Assembly: GCA_002482805.1 (NCBI GenBank)
Contig: DLGR01000034.1
Location: 103,786 to 167,785, forward strand
Length of the DNA: 64,000 bases
Direction of reading: 5' to 3'
Source: Micavibrio sp. UBA7689
GTDB lineage: Bacteria; Pseudomonadota; Alphaproteobacteria; Micavibrionales; Micavibrionaceae
The notes under the pieces were generated by a model, which saw nothing but the letters and a program-made list of their open reading frames with translations, searched no databases and was not told the DNA's origin. Below, piece after piece: positions 42,053-50,969 of the stretch (its first letter is position 1; each line of letters opens with the position of its first letter). The translations under genes and the position numbers were made by a program.

Positions 42053-43021
42053 ATGAAAATTGCCGTTGTCATTCCCTGCTACAAAGTCACCGCGCATGTA
42101 GGCGGTTTAATCCCGCGCATCGGACCCGAAGTCGATGCCATCTTTTGCGTGGATGATGCCTGCCCTGATGAGAGCGGCAGATATATTCAGAACAATGTCA
42201 GCGATCCGCGCGTAAAAGTTATCTTCCACGACAAAAACCAGGGCGTCGGTGGCGCGATGGTGACGGGTTACAAGGCCGCACTTGCGGACAAAGCCGATAT
42301 CATCGTTAAACTGGACGGCGACGGGCAAATGAACCCCGCGATGATCAAGGCCTTCACCGCCCCGATTGCCGAAGGTCTGTGCGATTACACCAAGGGCAAC
42401 CGTTTCCACCGCCCCGATGATCTCGCCGGAATGCCGTTTATAAGGCTTGTCGGCAATGCGCTGTTATCGTTCCTTACAAAAATATCGTCCGGTTACTGGC
42501 ATGTGTTCGATCCTACCAATGGTTACACCGCCGTGCACGCCGCCGTGCTGGCCGAAGTGCCGCTCGAAAAAATCAGCCAAGGTTATTTCTTCGAAAGCGA
42601 TATGCTCTTCCGCCTCAACATCGCGCAGGCGGTGGTCCGCGATATTCCCATGACCGCCGTGTATGAAGACGAACAAAGCAATTTGAAGATAGGCGCGGTC
42701 ATTCCCTCGTTCCTCTGCTCACACGCCAAAAATTTCTACAAACGCATCGTTTATAATTATTTCTTGCGGGATTTCAGCGTGGCGTCACTGGAACTGGTGG
42801 CAGGCACGGCATTCCTGTTATTCGGTTTGATCTTTGGTTGCATCAAATGGAACGAGGCGGCCGACATGGGAGTCACCGCCAGCGCGGGCACCGTTATGCT
42901 CTCGGCGCTACCTGTCTTGGTCGGCGTGCAGATGTTGCTCTCCTTCCTGCAATTCGATATGCAGGCACGGGCGCGCCCCCCGATTCACAAGGATTTGGTA
43001 CGGATTTCACAGGCCCACTAA
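42053..43021 (+). CDS. GT2 polyprenyl-phosphate glycosyltransferase (Dpm/ArnC-like)
   Basis: 322 residues. The GT-A fold starts MKIAVVIPCYKVTAHVGGLI, with DAIFCVDDACPDESGRYIQNN, the metal-binding KLDGDGQMNP (about 85-94) and YTKGNRF. Two C-terminal membrane segments (about 235-265 and 275-305) follow, as in ArnC- and DPM1-like enzymes. It would make the lipid-linked sugar used by the GT-C protein two genes upstream. The three genes are tightly coupled. Confidence 0.85.
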   Translation: MKIAVVIPCYKVTAHVGGLIPRIGPEVDAIFCVDDACPDESGRYIQNNVSDPRVKVIFHDKNQGVGGAMVTGYKAALADKADIIVKLDGDGQMNPAMIKAFTAPIAEGLCDYTKGNRFHRPDDLAGMPFIRLVGNALLSFLTKISSGYWHVFDPTNGYTAVHAAVLAEVPLEKISQGYFFESDMLFRLNIAQAVVRDIPMTAVYEDEQSNLKIGAVIPSFLCSHAKNFYKRIVYNYFLRDFSVASLELVAGTAFLLFGLIFGCIKWNEAADMGVTASAGTVMLSALPVLVGVQMLLSFLQFDMQARARPPIHKDLVRISQAH

Positions 43022-43075
43022 TTTTTCTTGGCAATATCAGTATTTTCATATATGCCATAACTCATAGAGGGCTTT

Positions 43076-43822
43076 ATGAGTGATATACCAAGGAACGATT
43101 TTCCGCCCGTAATTACCGGCAGACAAGATCATTTGCCTGACAGCCGCACGCGGCTGCGAAAAATAGAATTTTATTTTAACGAAGTCGGTTTCGAAAACAA
43201 ACGTTCGATCCTCGCCGGTGAAGTCCTTGCCATTTCCCGCGAACTTAACCACACTTTAACAACACCTTTTATAGGCAGAAAAACAGCCCTGCGTCTTCCC
43301 TTCGGCAAAGATGTTACCCAAAGACTCAAGGGTAAAATACTGACACTCTCGGAAACATTTGCTTTCGAATCTTACTCATCCACCTATCAGCATGCAGAAC
43401 CAACAGAGATCCATTTAAGACGTACTGCAGTTTTTATTAAGTCTGTAAATTACGTGGAATCCAAACAAGCTACGCTGATCGAGGGTATCATTGCGGATGT
43501 GGGCGAAAGAAACAGCGTGCTTGCAAAAATGGCCGAAGGTCGCTCCGTACGCTTTACCTCATTCACACCCATAGATAGAATTTTTGTAGGCAAGACGTAT
43601 AATTTCGACCATTTGTATATCAGCCTCAGAGCTGCGGACGCGGAATGCACGTTGCATGGCGTAGACAGACGCATTCGCGAAGACGTCCCATATACACCCG
43701 AAAATATCGAGGCATTTCATCAAGCAACCATAAGAGCAGCCGAAGCATCCCAGCGCACGACACGAAAAAAAGGCGAAACGGACCTCCTACCACCCGAGAC
43801 GGGCGAAGCTGGCCCAACTTAG
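43076..43822 (+). CDS. Unrecognised protein, possibly with a PilZ-like barrel
   Basis: 248 residues. The first 45 residues are polar (DIPRNDFPPVITGRQDHLPDSRTRLRKIEFYFN). The rest alternates short strands (VLAISRELNHTLTTPFIGRKTALRLPFG, RTAVFIKSVNYVESKQATLIEGIIADVGERN, GRSVRFTSFTPIDRIFVGKTYNFDHLYISL), giving a beta-barrel impression. No c-di-GMP motif RxxxR/DxSxxG is present, so a PilZ call is not justified. No signal peptide. It lies alone between the GT2 gene and pgsA. Confidence 0.55.
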   Translation: MSDIPRNDFPPVITGRQDHLPDSRTRLRKIEFYFNEVGFENKRSILAGEVLAISRELNHTLTTPFIGRKTALRLPFGKDVTQRLKGKILTLSETFAFESYSSTYQHAEPTEIHLRRTAVFIKSVNYVESKQATLIEGIIADVGERNSVLAKMAEGRSVRFTSFTPIDRIFVGKTYNFDHLYISLRAADAECTLHGVDRRIREDVPYTPENIEAFHQATIRAAEASQRTTRKKGETDLLPPETGEAGPT

Positions 43823-43899
43823 GGAAATCCGCCCTTAATAACTCGCTTTTTGGCTCTAATCGGCTGGAATTCCGCGCCGTATCTTGCTAATTCTGAAGC

Positions 43900-44496
43900 A
43901 TGCTCCGCCAATTGCCCAACATACTTACTATTTCGCGCGTCGCGCTGCTGCCCGTATTGATCGGATTGTTCTTTATCGAGGGCAACACGGCAGCTTGGAC
44001 CGCGTTGTGGATTTACGTTTTCTGCGCGGTCACGGATTTTTTCGACGGCTATCTGGCACGCAAATTCGGGACGACCTCGAACTTTGGTACGTTTCTTGAT
44101 CCCATCTCCGATAAAATCATGGTGGCATCCCTTCTGGTCGCGCTGGCCACATTCGATCGTCTTGATGGTTTGTGGATGATCCCCGCTATCGTCATCCTGA
44201 TGCGTGAATTCCTGATTGCGGGCTTGCGTGAATTTCTGGGTCCGCAAAACGTCAAGGTTCCGGTTTCCAAACTCGCCAAATGGAAAACGGGATTCCAGAT
44301 GACGGCGCTAGGCTTCCTCGTGATCGGCGATTACGGCGACCAAGCCATGCAAAATGTCTTCGGCTTTCTGGTCATAGGAGACGGACAGGTTATCGGCGCC
44401 CTTCTGACAGGCCAGATACTTCTGGCAATCGCGGCAGTCATCACCATTTTCACGGGCTGGAATTATTTAAAGGTCGGCTTCAAACATATAGGTTAG
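43900..44496 (+). CDS. pgsA: CDP-diacylglycerol-glycerol-3-phosphate 3-phosphatidyltransferase
   Basis: 198 residues, four to five membrane segments. The CDP-alcohol phosphotransferase motif D-G-x2-A-R-x8-G-x3-D-x3-D is seen as DFFDGYLARKFGTTSNFGTFLDPISDK (about 46-72). It begins MLRQLPNILTISRVALLPVLIGLF, typical of PgsA. It makes phosphatidylglycerol-phosphate in the inner membrane. It is 4 bp upstream of the GFA-type gene. Confidence 0.93.
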   Translation: MLRQLPNILTISRVALLPVLIGLFFIEGNTAAWTALWIYVFCAVTDFFDGYLARKFGTTSNFGTFLDPISDKIMVASLLVALATFDRLDGLWMIPAIVILMREFLIAGLREFLGPQNVKVPVSKLAKWKTGFQMTALGFLVIGDYGDQAMQNVFGFLVIGDGQVIGALLTGQILLAIAAVITIFTGWNYLKVGFKHIG

Positions 44497-44500
44497 GCTA

Positions 44501-44851
44501 ATGGCGAAACATACGGGCAGCTGCCATTGCGGCAATGTTAAATTCGAAGTTGAAACCGATTTGGAAGGCACCATCGCCTGTAACTGTTCCGTGTGCACCA
44601 AGCGCGGCTCGCTTTTGAATTTTGTACCTGCCGAAAAATTCAAACTTATCTCGGGCGAAGATAAACTCACCGACTATCTCTGGAACAAACGCATCATCCA
44701 TCATTTGTTTTGCAAAAATTGCGGTATCCTTCCTTTCGGCAAAGGCGTCGACCCGAACGGCAACGAAACGGTTGCCATCAATATTCGCTGTCTTGACGAT
44801 GTGGATATCGATTCCGTCAAAATAACCCCTTTCGATGGACGCTCGATGTGA
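44501..44851 (+). CDS. GFA/CENP-V family zinc protein
   Basis: 116 residues. Zinc-binding cysteines are seen in TGSCHCGNVKFEVE (about 5-18), CNCSVCTKRGSLLNF (about 28-42) and LFCKNCGILPFGKG (about 70-83), the layout of the glutathione-dependent formaldehyde-activating/CENP-V family. The substrate of most members is unknown. It ends by overlapping the pyrD start at TGATG. Confidence 0.88.
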   Translation: MAKHTGSCHCGNVKFEVETDLEGTIACNCSVCTKRGSLLNFVPAEKFKLISGEDKLTDYLWNKRIIHHLFCKNCGILPFGKGVDPNGNETVAINIRCLDDVDIDSVKITPFDGRSM

Positions 44852-45927
44852 TGGCCAAACTGCTTTTCCAAATCGCGAAGCCCTTCCTGCACAAGATGGA
44901 TCCCGAATCCGCGCACCATATGACGTTGAAGGCTTTGAAAACGGGCGTCCTGCCGTGCCCGTCGCATGTGAACGATCCGCGCCTGCGTGTGACATTGTGG
45001 AACCGCAAATTCCCGAACCCAGTCGGCTTGGCCGCCGGCTTTGATAAAAATGCCGATGTCGTCGCCCAGATGTTCGCGATGGGTTTCGGCTTTGTCGAGG
45101 CGGGCACCGTGACGCCAAAGGCGCAGGAAGGCAATCCCCGCCCACGCGTGTTCCGCGAACCCACAAATGAGGCCGTCATAAACCGCATGGGCTTTCCCAA
45201 TGGCGGCGCGGAAAATTTCCGTCGCAACATCGAAAAATTTCTGGAACACAAACCGCGCCCCGCCGGCATAGTCGGTATCAATATCGGTATGAACAAAGGT
45301 GTCGAAGATCCCGCAAAAGATTATTGCACGCTGGTGCGACTTCTGGGGAATTATGCAGATTACCTTACCGTGAATATTTCCTCGCCCAACACGCCGGGGC
45401 TGCGCAATTTGCAGGCGCGGGAAAATCTTATGCCGCTTCTGGCCCGCATCATGGAAGAACGCAATAAATCATGCGGCAAAGATGATGCTCCACCGTTGCT
45501 CGTAAAACTCGCGCCCGATTTGAACGACGAACAGATCAAAGATGTCGCAGCCTGTCTGATTGAGGCGAAGGTGGATGGCGTTATCCTCGGCAACACAACG
45601 CTGGACCGTCCCGAATATCTCCCCGCAAATTTCTATGAACAGCAAGGCGGACTTTCAGGCAGACCTCTCACTCAGAAATCCACCGATGTAATCCGCAAAT
45701 TCTACAACCACACAGAAGGCAAACTTCCCATCATCGGCGCAGGGGGCATATCGTCCGCACAAGACGCCTATGCCAAAATCCGCGCGGGCGCATCCCTTGT
45801 GCAAATTTATACCGCCCTTGTCTTCCAAGGGCCACAATTGGTTCATGATCTCTTGATAGGCTTGGCACAGTGCCTTGAAAAGGACGGTATCGACCACATT
45901 TCCAAAGCAACAGGAAAAGACACATGA
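44851..45927 (+). CDS. pyrD: Dihydroorotate dehydrogenase (quinone), class 2
   Basis: 358 residues from the ATG at 44851, overlapping the stop of the previous gene. Motifs: NPVGLAAGFDKNADVV, FGFVEAGTVTPKAQEGNPRPRVFRE, RMGFPNGG, DYLTVNISSPNTPGLRNLQ (the catalytic serine of class 2 enzymes), then GGLSGRPLTQKSTDVIRKFY and LPIIGAGGISSAQDAYAKIRAGASLVQIYTALV. It oxidises dihydroorotate to orotate using the membrane quinone pool. yejA overlaps its end by 4 bp. Confidence 0.96.
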   Translation: MAKLLFQIAKPFLHKMDPESAHHMTLKALKTGVLPCPSHVNDPRLRVTLWNRKFPNPVGLAAGFDKNADVVAQMFAMGFGFVEAGTVTPKAQEGNPRPRVFREPTNEAVINRMGFPNGGAENFRRNIEKFLEHKPRPAGIVGINIGMNKGVEDPAKDYCTLVRLLGNYADYLTVNISSPNTPGLRNLQARENLMPLLARIMEERNKSCGKDDAPPLLVKLAPDLNDEQIKDVAACLIEAKVDGVILGNTTLDRPEYLPANFYEQQGGLSGRPLTQKSTDVIRKFYNHTEGKLPIIGAGGISSAQDAYAKIRAGASLVQIYTALVFQGPQLVHDLLIGLAQCLEKDGIDHISKATGKDT

Positions 45928-47744
45928 AAACAAAAACGCTTTTGATTATCCTTGCTCTCCTGAGCGTCTGCCTTGCTTTGCCTGCTCTTGGACAGGAAGC
46001 CACGCCGCAAGCCTCTATTGCGATGCATGGCGATGTGAAATACAAAGACGGCTGGACGCATATGGACTATGTGAATCCCGACGCGCCCAAAGGCGGCACG
46101 TTTAAATCCCACACGATCGGTACGTTTGATTCCCTGAACCCTTTCATCATCAAAGGCTCCCCCGCCGCGGGCATGACGTATCTGGGACAAAGCCTTATCT
46201 ATGACTCGCTGATGGAACAATCCCTTGATGAACCGTTCTCCATGTACGGGCTTCTGGCCGAAACCATCGAACGCCCGAAAGACAATTCGTGGGTCGCATT
46301 CAATCTGCGCAAGGAAGCCAAATGGGCGGATGGCCAGCCTGTGACGGCGGATGATGTCGTGTGGACCTTCAACACCATGCTGGAAAAAGGCGCGCCGTTC
46401 TTTAAGGCTTATTACGGCGATGTGACGAAAGTGGAAGCCACCTCGCCCACGCGCGTAAAATTCACGTTTGCTCACAATGACAACAGCGAATTGCCGCTAA
46501 TCATCTCGCAGCTTACCATTTTGCCCAAACATTACTGGACAACCGAAGGCCGTGATATCGGCAATACCACCTTGACACCCCCGCTCGGTAACGGTGCCTA
46601 TAAAGTCGGCGCTATCGCCCCCGGCCGTTCCATAGAATATGTACGCGATCCGAATTACTGGGGCAAAGATCTTGCCATCAACAAAGGCAAAAACAATTTC
46701 GACAAACAAGTGATCGATTACTACAAGGACAACAATGTTGCATTGGAAGCCTTCTTCGCGGGTGAATATGATTACCGCCTCGAAAACACCGCCAAGCTCT
46801 GGCACACCGCTTATGACGCGCCCGCTGTCAAAGACGGACGCATCATAAAGGAAGAAGTGAAACACAACCGCCCTGCCGGCATGCAGGGATTCCTTTATAA
46901 TATGCGCCGCCCGTTGTTTGCGGATGTCGCGGTGCGCAAAGCCCTCGCCTACGCATTCGATTTCGAATGGTCGAACAAGCAATTCGCTTATGGCGGATAC
47001 ACGCGCACCGACAGCTATTTTGAAAACTCCGACCTCGCGGCACTCGATGGCCCACCCACGGGCAAAGAACTGGAAATTCTTGAAAAATATCGCGGACAAA
47101 TTCCCGAAGAAGCCTTCACCACGCGCTATTCGCCGCCAAAAACCGACGGATCGGGCAACATGCGTGAAAACCTGCGTGCCGCCGCACAAATTTTGGACAC
47201 TGCGGGATGGAAGCTGGGCAAGGACGGTATCCGTGCCAACGCATCTGGCCAAAAACTTAAATTCGAAATTATCGACGCCAACCCGATGTTCGAAAGATGG
47301 GTCCTGCCCTTTATCGCGAATTTGAAGAAAATCGGGGTTGCGGCGAACTTCCGCGTGCTCGACCCCGCGCAATATCAAAATCGTATGAATGAATTCGATT
47401 ACGACATGACGGTGGGGGTCATAGCCCAGTCAGATTCACCGGGCAACGAACAAGTTGATTTCTGGGGTTCCGAGAAGGCCGATACACCCGGTTCGCGCAA
47501 CTATATCGGCATTAAAAGCAAGCCTATAGACGATATTATCATGCAGATCATCCGTGCAAAATCGCGCGAAGATCTTGTGGCCTATTGCCGCGCGCTGGAC
47601 CGTATTTTGCTATCCGGCTATTACGTTATCCCGCAATGGCACACAGATCACTTCAATCTGGCTTACTGGAAAAAACTGCAACGGCCCACAACACTCTCGC
47701 CTTTGACACCGTCAGTCAGCGATACATGGTGGGCCGCGCAATAA
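45924..47744 (+). CDS. yejA: YejA-type oligopeptide ABC transporter binding protein
   Basis: 606 residues. A signal peptide (1-23, ending ALGQ) precedes a family 5 solute-binding fold, with MDYVNPDAPKGGTFKSHTIGTFDSLNPFIIKG, characteristic of YejA-like proteins, and WVAFNLRKEAKWADGQPVTADDVVWTFN. Family members import peptides (microcin C uptake uses YejABEF). Its partners lie at 50963 (yejB), 52553 (yejE) and 62982 (yejF). It overlaps pyrD by 4 bp, an unusual coupling. Confidence 0.9.
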   Translation: MKTKTLLIILALLSVCLALPALGQEATPQASIAMHGDVKYKDGWTHMDYVNPDAPKGGTFKSHTIGTFDSLNPFIIKGSPAAGMTYLGQSLIYDSLMEQSLDEPFSMYGLLAETIERPKDNSWVAFNLRKEAKWADGQPVTADDVVWTFNTMLEKGAPFFKAYYGDVTKVEATSPTRVKFTFAHNDNSELPLIISQLTILPKHYWTTEGRDIGNTTLTPPLGNGAYKVGAIAPGRSIEYVRDPNYWGKDLAINKGKNNFDKQVIDYYKDNNVALEAFFAGEYDYRLENTAKLWHTAYDAPAVKDGRIIKEEVKHNRPAGMQGFLYNMRRPLFADVAVRKALAYAFDFEWSNKQFAYGGYTRTDSYFENSDLAALDGPPTGKELEILEKYRGQIPEEAFTTRYSPPKTDGSGNMRENLRAAAQILDTAGWKLGKDGIRANASGQKLKFEIIDANPMFERWVLPFIANLKKIGVAANFRVLDPAQYQNRMNEFDYDMTVGVIAQSDSPGNEQVDFWGSEKADTPGSRNYIGIKSKPIDDIIMQIIRAKSREDLVAYCRALDRILLSGYYVIPQWHTDHFNLAYWKKLQRPTTLSPLTPSVSDTWWAAQ

Positions 47745-47758
47745 GATTTGGCTAACGA

Positions 47759-48259
47759 TTAAGCAGCAGCTTTATAGGCTTTTTGATTGATCGTTTTGGA
47801 AAGCTCGGTCAGTTTTTCATCTGTCGCAACTTCCTGTTCTTGGATTTCGCGCAGAATCTTGATTGCATCGGCATAATCCAATTTTTCTGCCAAGGCGCAC
47901 AAAGATCCATAACCGGAAATCTCGTAGTGCTCTACTTTTTGGGCAGCGATAATCAAAGCACAGTCTAGAACAGCGCCTTTTTCAAATTCTTCCCAAGCCT
48001 CGCCGCCTTCTTTAACGAGGCCTTTCATCGCTTCGCACGTGACGGATTTGAATTTGATGTCGCACAGCTTGGCAACCTCTTCCAGTTTGGAAATCTGGTC
48101 TTCGGTTTCTGCCAAATGATTCTCGAAGCCGGCTTTGAGTTTTGCATCCGTGGCGTGTTTTGCCATTTTCGGCAGGGCTTTGGTCAGTTGTTTTTCGGCA
48201 TTATAAATGTCCGAAATTTCCATTACGAACAGGTCGTGCAGATTGTCTACTTTGGACAT
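47759..48259 (-). CDS. Ferritin-like DUF892 (YciE/YciF) protein
   Basis: 166 residues, four-helix bundle. It begins DNLHDLFVMEISDIYNAEKQLTKALPKMAKHATDAKLKAGFENHLAETEDQISKLEEV, with the carboxylate and histidine residues (E13, E19, H47, E51 region) of the DUF892 family. The second half has VEHYEISGYGSLCALAEKL. Members are induced by stress and may bind a di-iron centre. It is convergent with yejA and divergent from kdsB. GGAG stands before the start. Confidence 0.9.
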   Translation of the reverse strand: MSKVDNLHDLFVMEISDIYNAEKQLTKALPKMAKHATDAKLKAGFENHLAETEDQISKLEEVAKLCDIKFKSVTCEAMKGLVKEGGEAWEEFEKGAVLDCALIIAAQKVEHYEISGYGSLCALAEKLDYADAIKILREIQEQEVATDEKLTELSKTINQKAYKAAA

Positions 48260-48356
48260 ATTTTATCTCCTTCAGGGGTTTAAATTGGTCATGGGGCCAA
48301 CGCCGACAGCCAAAAACAGTTCCGTTTTTGACTAAAGTTAGGTAAAGTCGGCCCCT

Positions 48357-49160
48357 ATGAAGACCGCGATCATTATTCCCGCCCGTTACGGCTCCTCCCG
48401 CTTCCCCGGAAAACCGCTCGTCAAACTCGGCGGGCAAAGCATGCTTTCGCGGGTCGTGGACATCGCGCAAAAAGCCGCCGGTTCGCTCAAGAACGTCACC
48501 GTCGCTGTTGCAACGGAAGACGAACGCATCCAAAAACATTGCGACGAGATCGGCGTTCAATGCGTCATGACTTCCGAAGCCTGCAAGACGGGTTCGGACC
48601 GCGTGCTCGAAGCCGCGCAAATACTGGATGGCGATTTTGAATTCGTGGTGGGATTGCAGGGTGACGCGCCTTTCACACCGGTCGAAGCCCCGTTCAAAAT
48701 GATTCAGGCTTTTGTTTCCGACCCTAAGCTCGAAGTGGTAACACCCGTTGCCAGATTGCGCTGGAATGAACTCGACGCCCTTCGTGAATCCAAAAAGAAA
48801 ACGCCGTTTTCGGGCACGACTTGCGTGATGGATGCAAAAGGCAAAGCCCTGTGGTTTTCCAAATCGATTCTTCCTGCCATCCGCAAAGAAGATGAATTGC
48901 GCAAAGAAGAATTCTCCCCCGTTCACCAGCATATCGGGCTGTATGGATTTCGTTTCGATGTGCTGAAAAAATTCGTCTCGCTACCCGAAGGTTTTTATGA
49001 ACGGCTCGAAGGACTGGAACAACTCCGCCTTCTTGAAAACGGCATTTCCATTCAAACCGTCACGCTCGATGTAGCGGCGGGCATGGCACAAGCGGGAATC
49101 GATTCCCCCGAAGATGTGGAACGCGCCGAAAAGCTTCTCGCGAAACTCGCCGCCGCTTAA
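48357..49160 (+). CDS. kdsB: 3-deoxy-manno-octulosonate cytidylyltransferase
   Basis: 267 residues. The nucleotide-binding start IIPARYGSSRFPGKPLVKLGGQSMLSRV (about 5-32) and the later HIGLYGFRFDVLKKFVSLPEGFYERLEGLEQLRLLENGISI (about 195-235) match KdsB. The usual VQGDEP reads here GLQGDAPF, a small departure next to the active site. It makes CMP-Kdo for lipopolysaccharide. The 3' end overlaps the convergent aldo/keto reductase by 4 bp. Confidence 0.92.
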   Translation: MKTAIIIPARYGSSRFPGKPLVKLGGQSMLSRVVDIAQKAAGSLKNVTVAVATEDERIQKHCDEIGVQCVMTSEACKTGSDRVLEAAQILDGDFEFVVGLQGDAPFTPVEAPFKMIQAFVSDPKLEVVTPVARLRWNELDALRESKKKTPFSGTTCVMDAKGKALWFSKSILPAIRKEDELRKEEFSPVHQHIGLYGFRFDVLKKFVSLPEGFYERLEGLEQLRLLENGISIQTVTLDVAAGMAQAGIDSPEDVERAEKLLAKLAAA

Positions 49161-49984
49161 GCGGCTTTGTCCCATTTGGGTGCGAAGCCCGGGCTTATCA
49201 TGCGCCCGTCGGGTTTAGCCAACGCATGAATCTGCACCATCTCATCCGCGGTTAATTCGAAATCAAAGATATCGATATTGTTTTTGATGTTTTGAGGTGT
49301 GGCGGATTTGGGAATGGCGGCGACATTGTCCTGCTGCATGTGCCAGCGCAGCGTCACCTGCCCCGCATTCTTGCTGTATTTCAATCCGATTTCCTGAAGC
49401 AACGGTTCCTTGATAGCCTTGCCGCGCCCGACGGGTGAATAAGACGTCAAAGCCATGTCGTTCTTTCTGACAAAATCCAGAACGGGTTTTTGGGACAGAT
49501 ACGGATGATATTCCACTTGGTTGCAAAAAATATCAGGCGCAACTTTCAACGCCTCTTCCATCTGTTGGATATTAAAGTTGCTGACTCCGATCAATTTTGT
49601 CTTGCCCGCTGCTTTTACCTTGGCGATATCTTCTACCATTTTTGAAACCGGCTTTTCAGGCCACGGCCAATGGATAAGGAGCAAATCCACATAATCGGTT
49701 TTCAGCTTTTTCAAACTTTCATCGACTGATTGCATAACCGCGTCATTAACAAAATAATCGCGCCATACTTTGGTGGTCAGGAATATTTTATCGCGTGAGA
49801 TTTTGGAGCGCTGAATACCATCCCCCACTTCCGCCTCGTTCTGATAAAACTGAGCCGTGTCTATGTGGGTGTATCCGTTTTGAATGGCCAAATCTACGGC
49901 GGCGGCACAATCAGTGCCCATCAGCTCATATGTCCCGAAGCCGAGAGCAGGCATTTTGGTGCCTTGAACGATAATGTGTTTCAT
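49157..49984 (-). CDS. Aldo/keto reductase
   Basis: 275 residues. Motifs: MPALGFGTYEL, GYTHIDTAQFYQNEAEVGDGI with Asp42 and Tyr47, then LTTKVW with the catalytic lysine and LLLIHWPWP with the catalytic histidine. IGVSNFNIQQMEEAL and AAIPKSATPQNIKNNIDIFDF follow for NADPH binding. The substrate is not predictable; related enzymes reduce 2,5-diketo-gluconate or methylglyoxal. It converges on kdsB. Confidence 0.92.
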   Translation of the reverse strand: MKHIIVQGTKMPALGFGTYELMGTDCAAAVDLAIQNGYTHIDTAQFYQNEAEVGDGIQRSKISRDKIFLTTKVWRDYFVNDAVMQSVDESLKKLKTDYVDLLLIHWPWPEKPVSKMVEDIAKVKAAGKTKLIGVSNFNIQQMEEALKVAPDIFCNQVEYHPYLSQKPVLDFVRKNDMALTSYSPVGRGKAIKEPLLQEIGLKYSKNAGQVTLRWHMQQDNVAAIPKSATPQNIKNNIDIFDFELTADEMVQIHALAKPDGRMISPGFAPKWDKAA

Positions 49985-50085
49985 GAAAATTCCTTTTATT
50001 AAAAATCAGCTTTTTGGAACCTAGATCAAAATTCGTGCGTTTGAAGGTCATAAAAGCAATTAATTTTAATGAGGAATATAGAAAA

Positions 50086-50295
50086 ATGGATTGGAAAGCG
50101 GAAAAACTTTGTTCCAGTCACGGGAAATATGATCTTTTGGTGGAACGCTTTAAACACGGCCATCACTGTGAAGACCAAAGCGAAAGCTGGAAATGGCGTG
50201 TTATTCATAGCGGCGTGGTTCTTTCGCAAGGAACCTCCACGGACATGGAAGCCGCCCAAAAAATGGCAGAATCCAATATCCCTATGAACTCATAA
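50086..50295 (+). CDS. Small hypothetical protein
   Basis: 69 residues from the ATG at 50086, with GAGGA 10 bp upstream; the frame extends back to 50014 without a good start. It is polar, with two cysteines, several histidines (LCSSHGKYDLLVERFKHGHHCEDQ), and a tryptophan-rich strand (ESWKWRVIHSGVVLSQG). No family recognised. It lies between the aldo/keto reductase (divergent) and the histidine phosphatase gene. Confidence 0.5.
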   Translation: MDWKAEKLCSSHGKYDLLVERFKHGHHCEDQSESWKWRVIHSGVVLSQGTSTDMEAAQKMAESNIPMNS

Positions 50296-50348
50296 TGAAT
50301 TCATAGGCGGTTGCCAGGCGGGCTGAATTCGGGTCTTATGATAATAAG

Positions 50349-50969
50349 ATGACAACCCTGATTATCGCCCGCCACGGCAACACTTTCGAAAAAGACGAAA
50401 CGCCCCGCCGTGTGGGCGCGCGAACGGATTTACCTTTAACGGAAACAGGCCGTGCACAGGCGCGCGCGTTGGGCCAATGGCTCAAGACCAACGGCCATTA
50501 TCCTGAAACAGTACACTCCTCACAATTGTCCCGCACAATCGAAACCGCGCAAATCGCGCTCAAGGAAGCCGGATATAAAGAACCCGTATTCCCCTTGGCT
50601 ATTTTCAACGAGGCCGATTACGGTCCAGATGAAAACAAAACTGAAGACGAAGTCACCAAACGCGTCGGGCAAAAAGCCATTTCTGATTGGGATGAAAACG
50701 GCACCGTGCCTCAGGGCTGGAATTTCGATCCCGATCAATGCATCGAAAACTGGAAGAATTTCGCAGGCCATATAGTGGATGACCAGCAAGATTGTGTTTT
50801 GGTCGTAACCTCGAACGGCATTGCCCGCTTTGCCCCTCATATCACGGGGGATTTCGAAGGTTTCCGGGCAAAACACCCATTAAAGATTTCCACAGGCGCG
50901 GTTTGTGTCCTAAAATTCGACCAAGGCCGCTGGACGGTCACGGACTGGAATGTAAAACCCACATGCTGA
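50349..50969 (+). CDS. Histidine phosphatase (phosphoglycerate mutase-like)
   Basis: 206 residues. The catalytic motif LIIARHGNTFEKDE (about 4-17) has the RHG histidine. VGARTDLPLTETGRAQARALGQWL and SSQLSRTIETAQIAL give the second arginine and helix. The usual late GH motif reads VVTSNGIARFAP, where the second catalytic histidine appears replaced (TSNG), so activity may be weak or altered. It overlaps yejB by 7 bp. Confidence 0.8.
   Translation: MTTLIIARHGNTFEKDETPRRVGARTDLPLTETGRAQARALGQWLKTNGHYPETVHSSQLSRTIETAQIALKEAGYKEPVFPLAIFNEADYGPDENKTEDEVTKRVGQKAISDWDENGTVPQGWNFDPDQCIENWKNFAGHIVDDQQDCVLVVTSNGIARFAPHITGDFEGFRAKHPLKISTGAVCVLKFDQGRWTVTDWNVKPTC

Noticed and set aside
43076..43822. PilZ c-di-GMP receptor
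   Set aside because: A beta-rich pattern is suggestive, but the RxxxR and DxSxxG binding motifs are absent.
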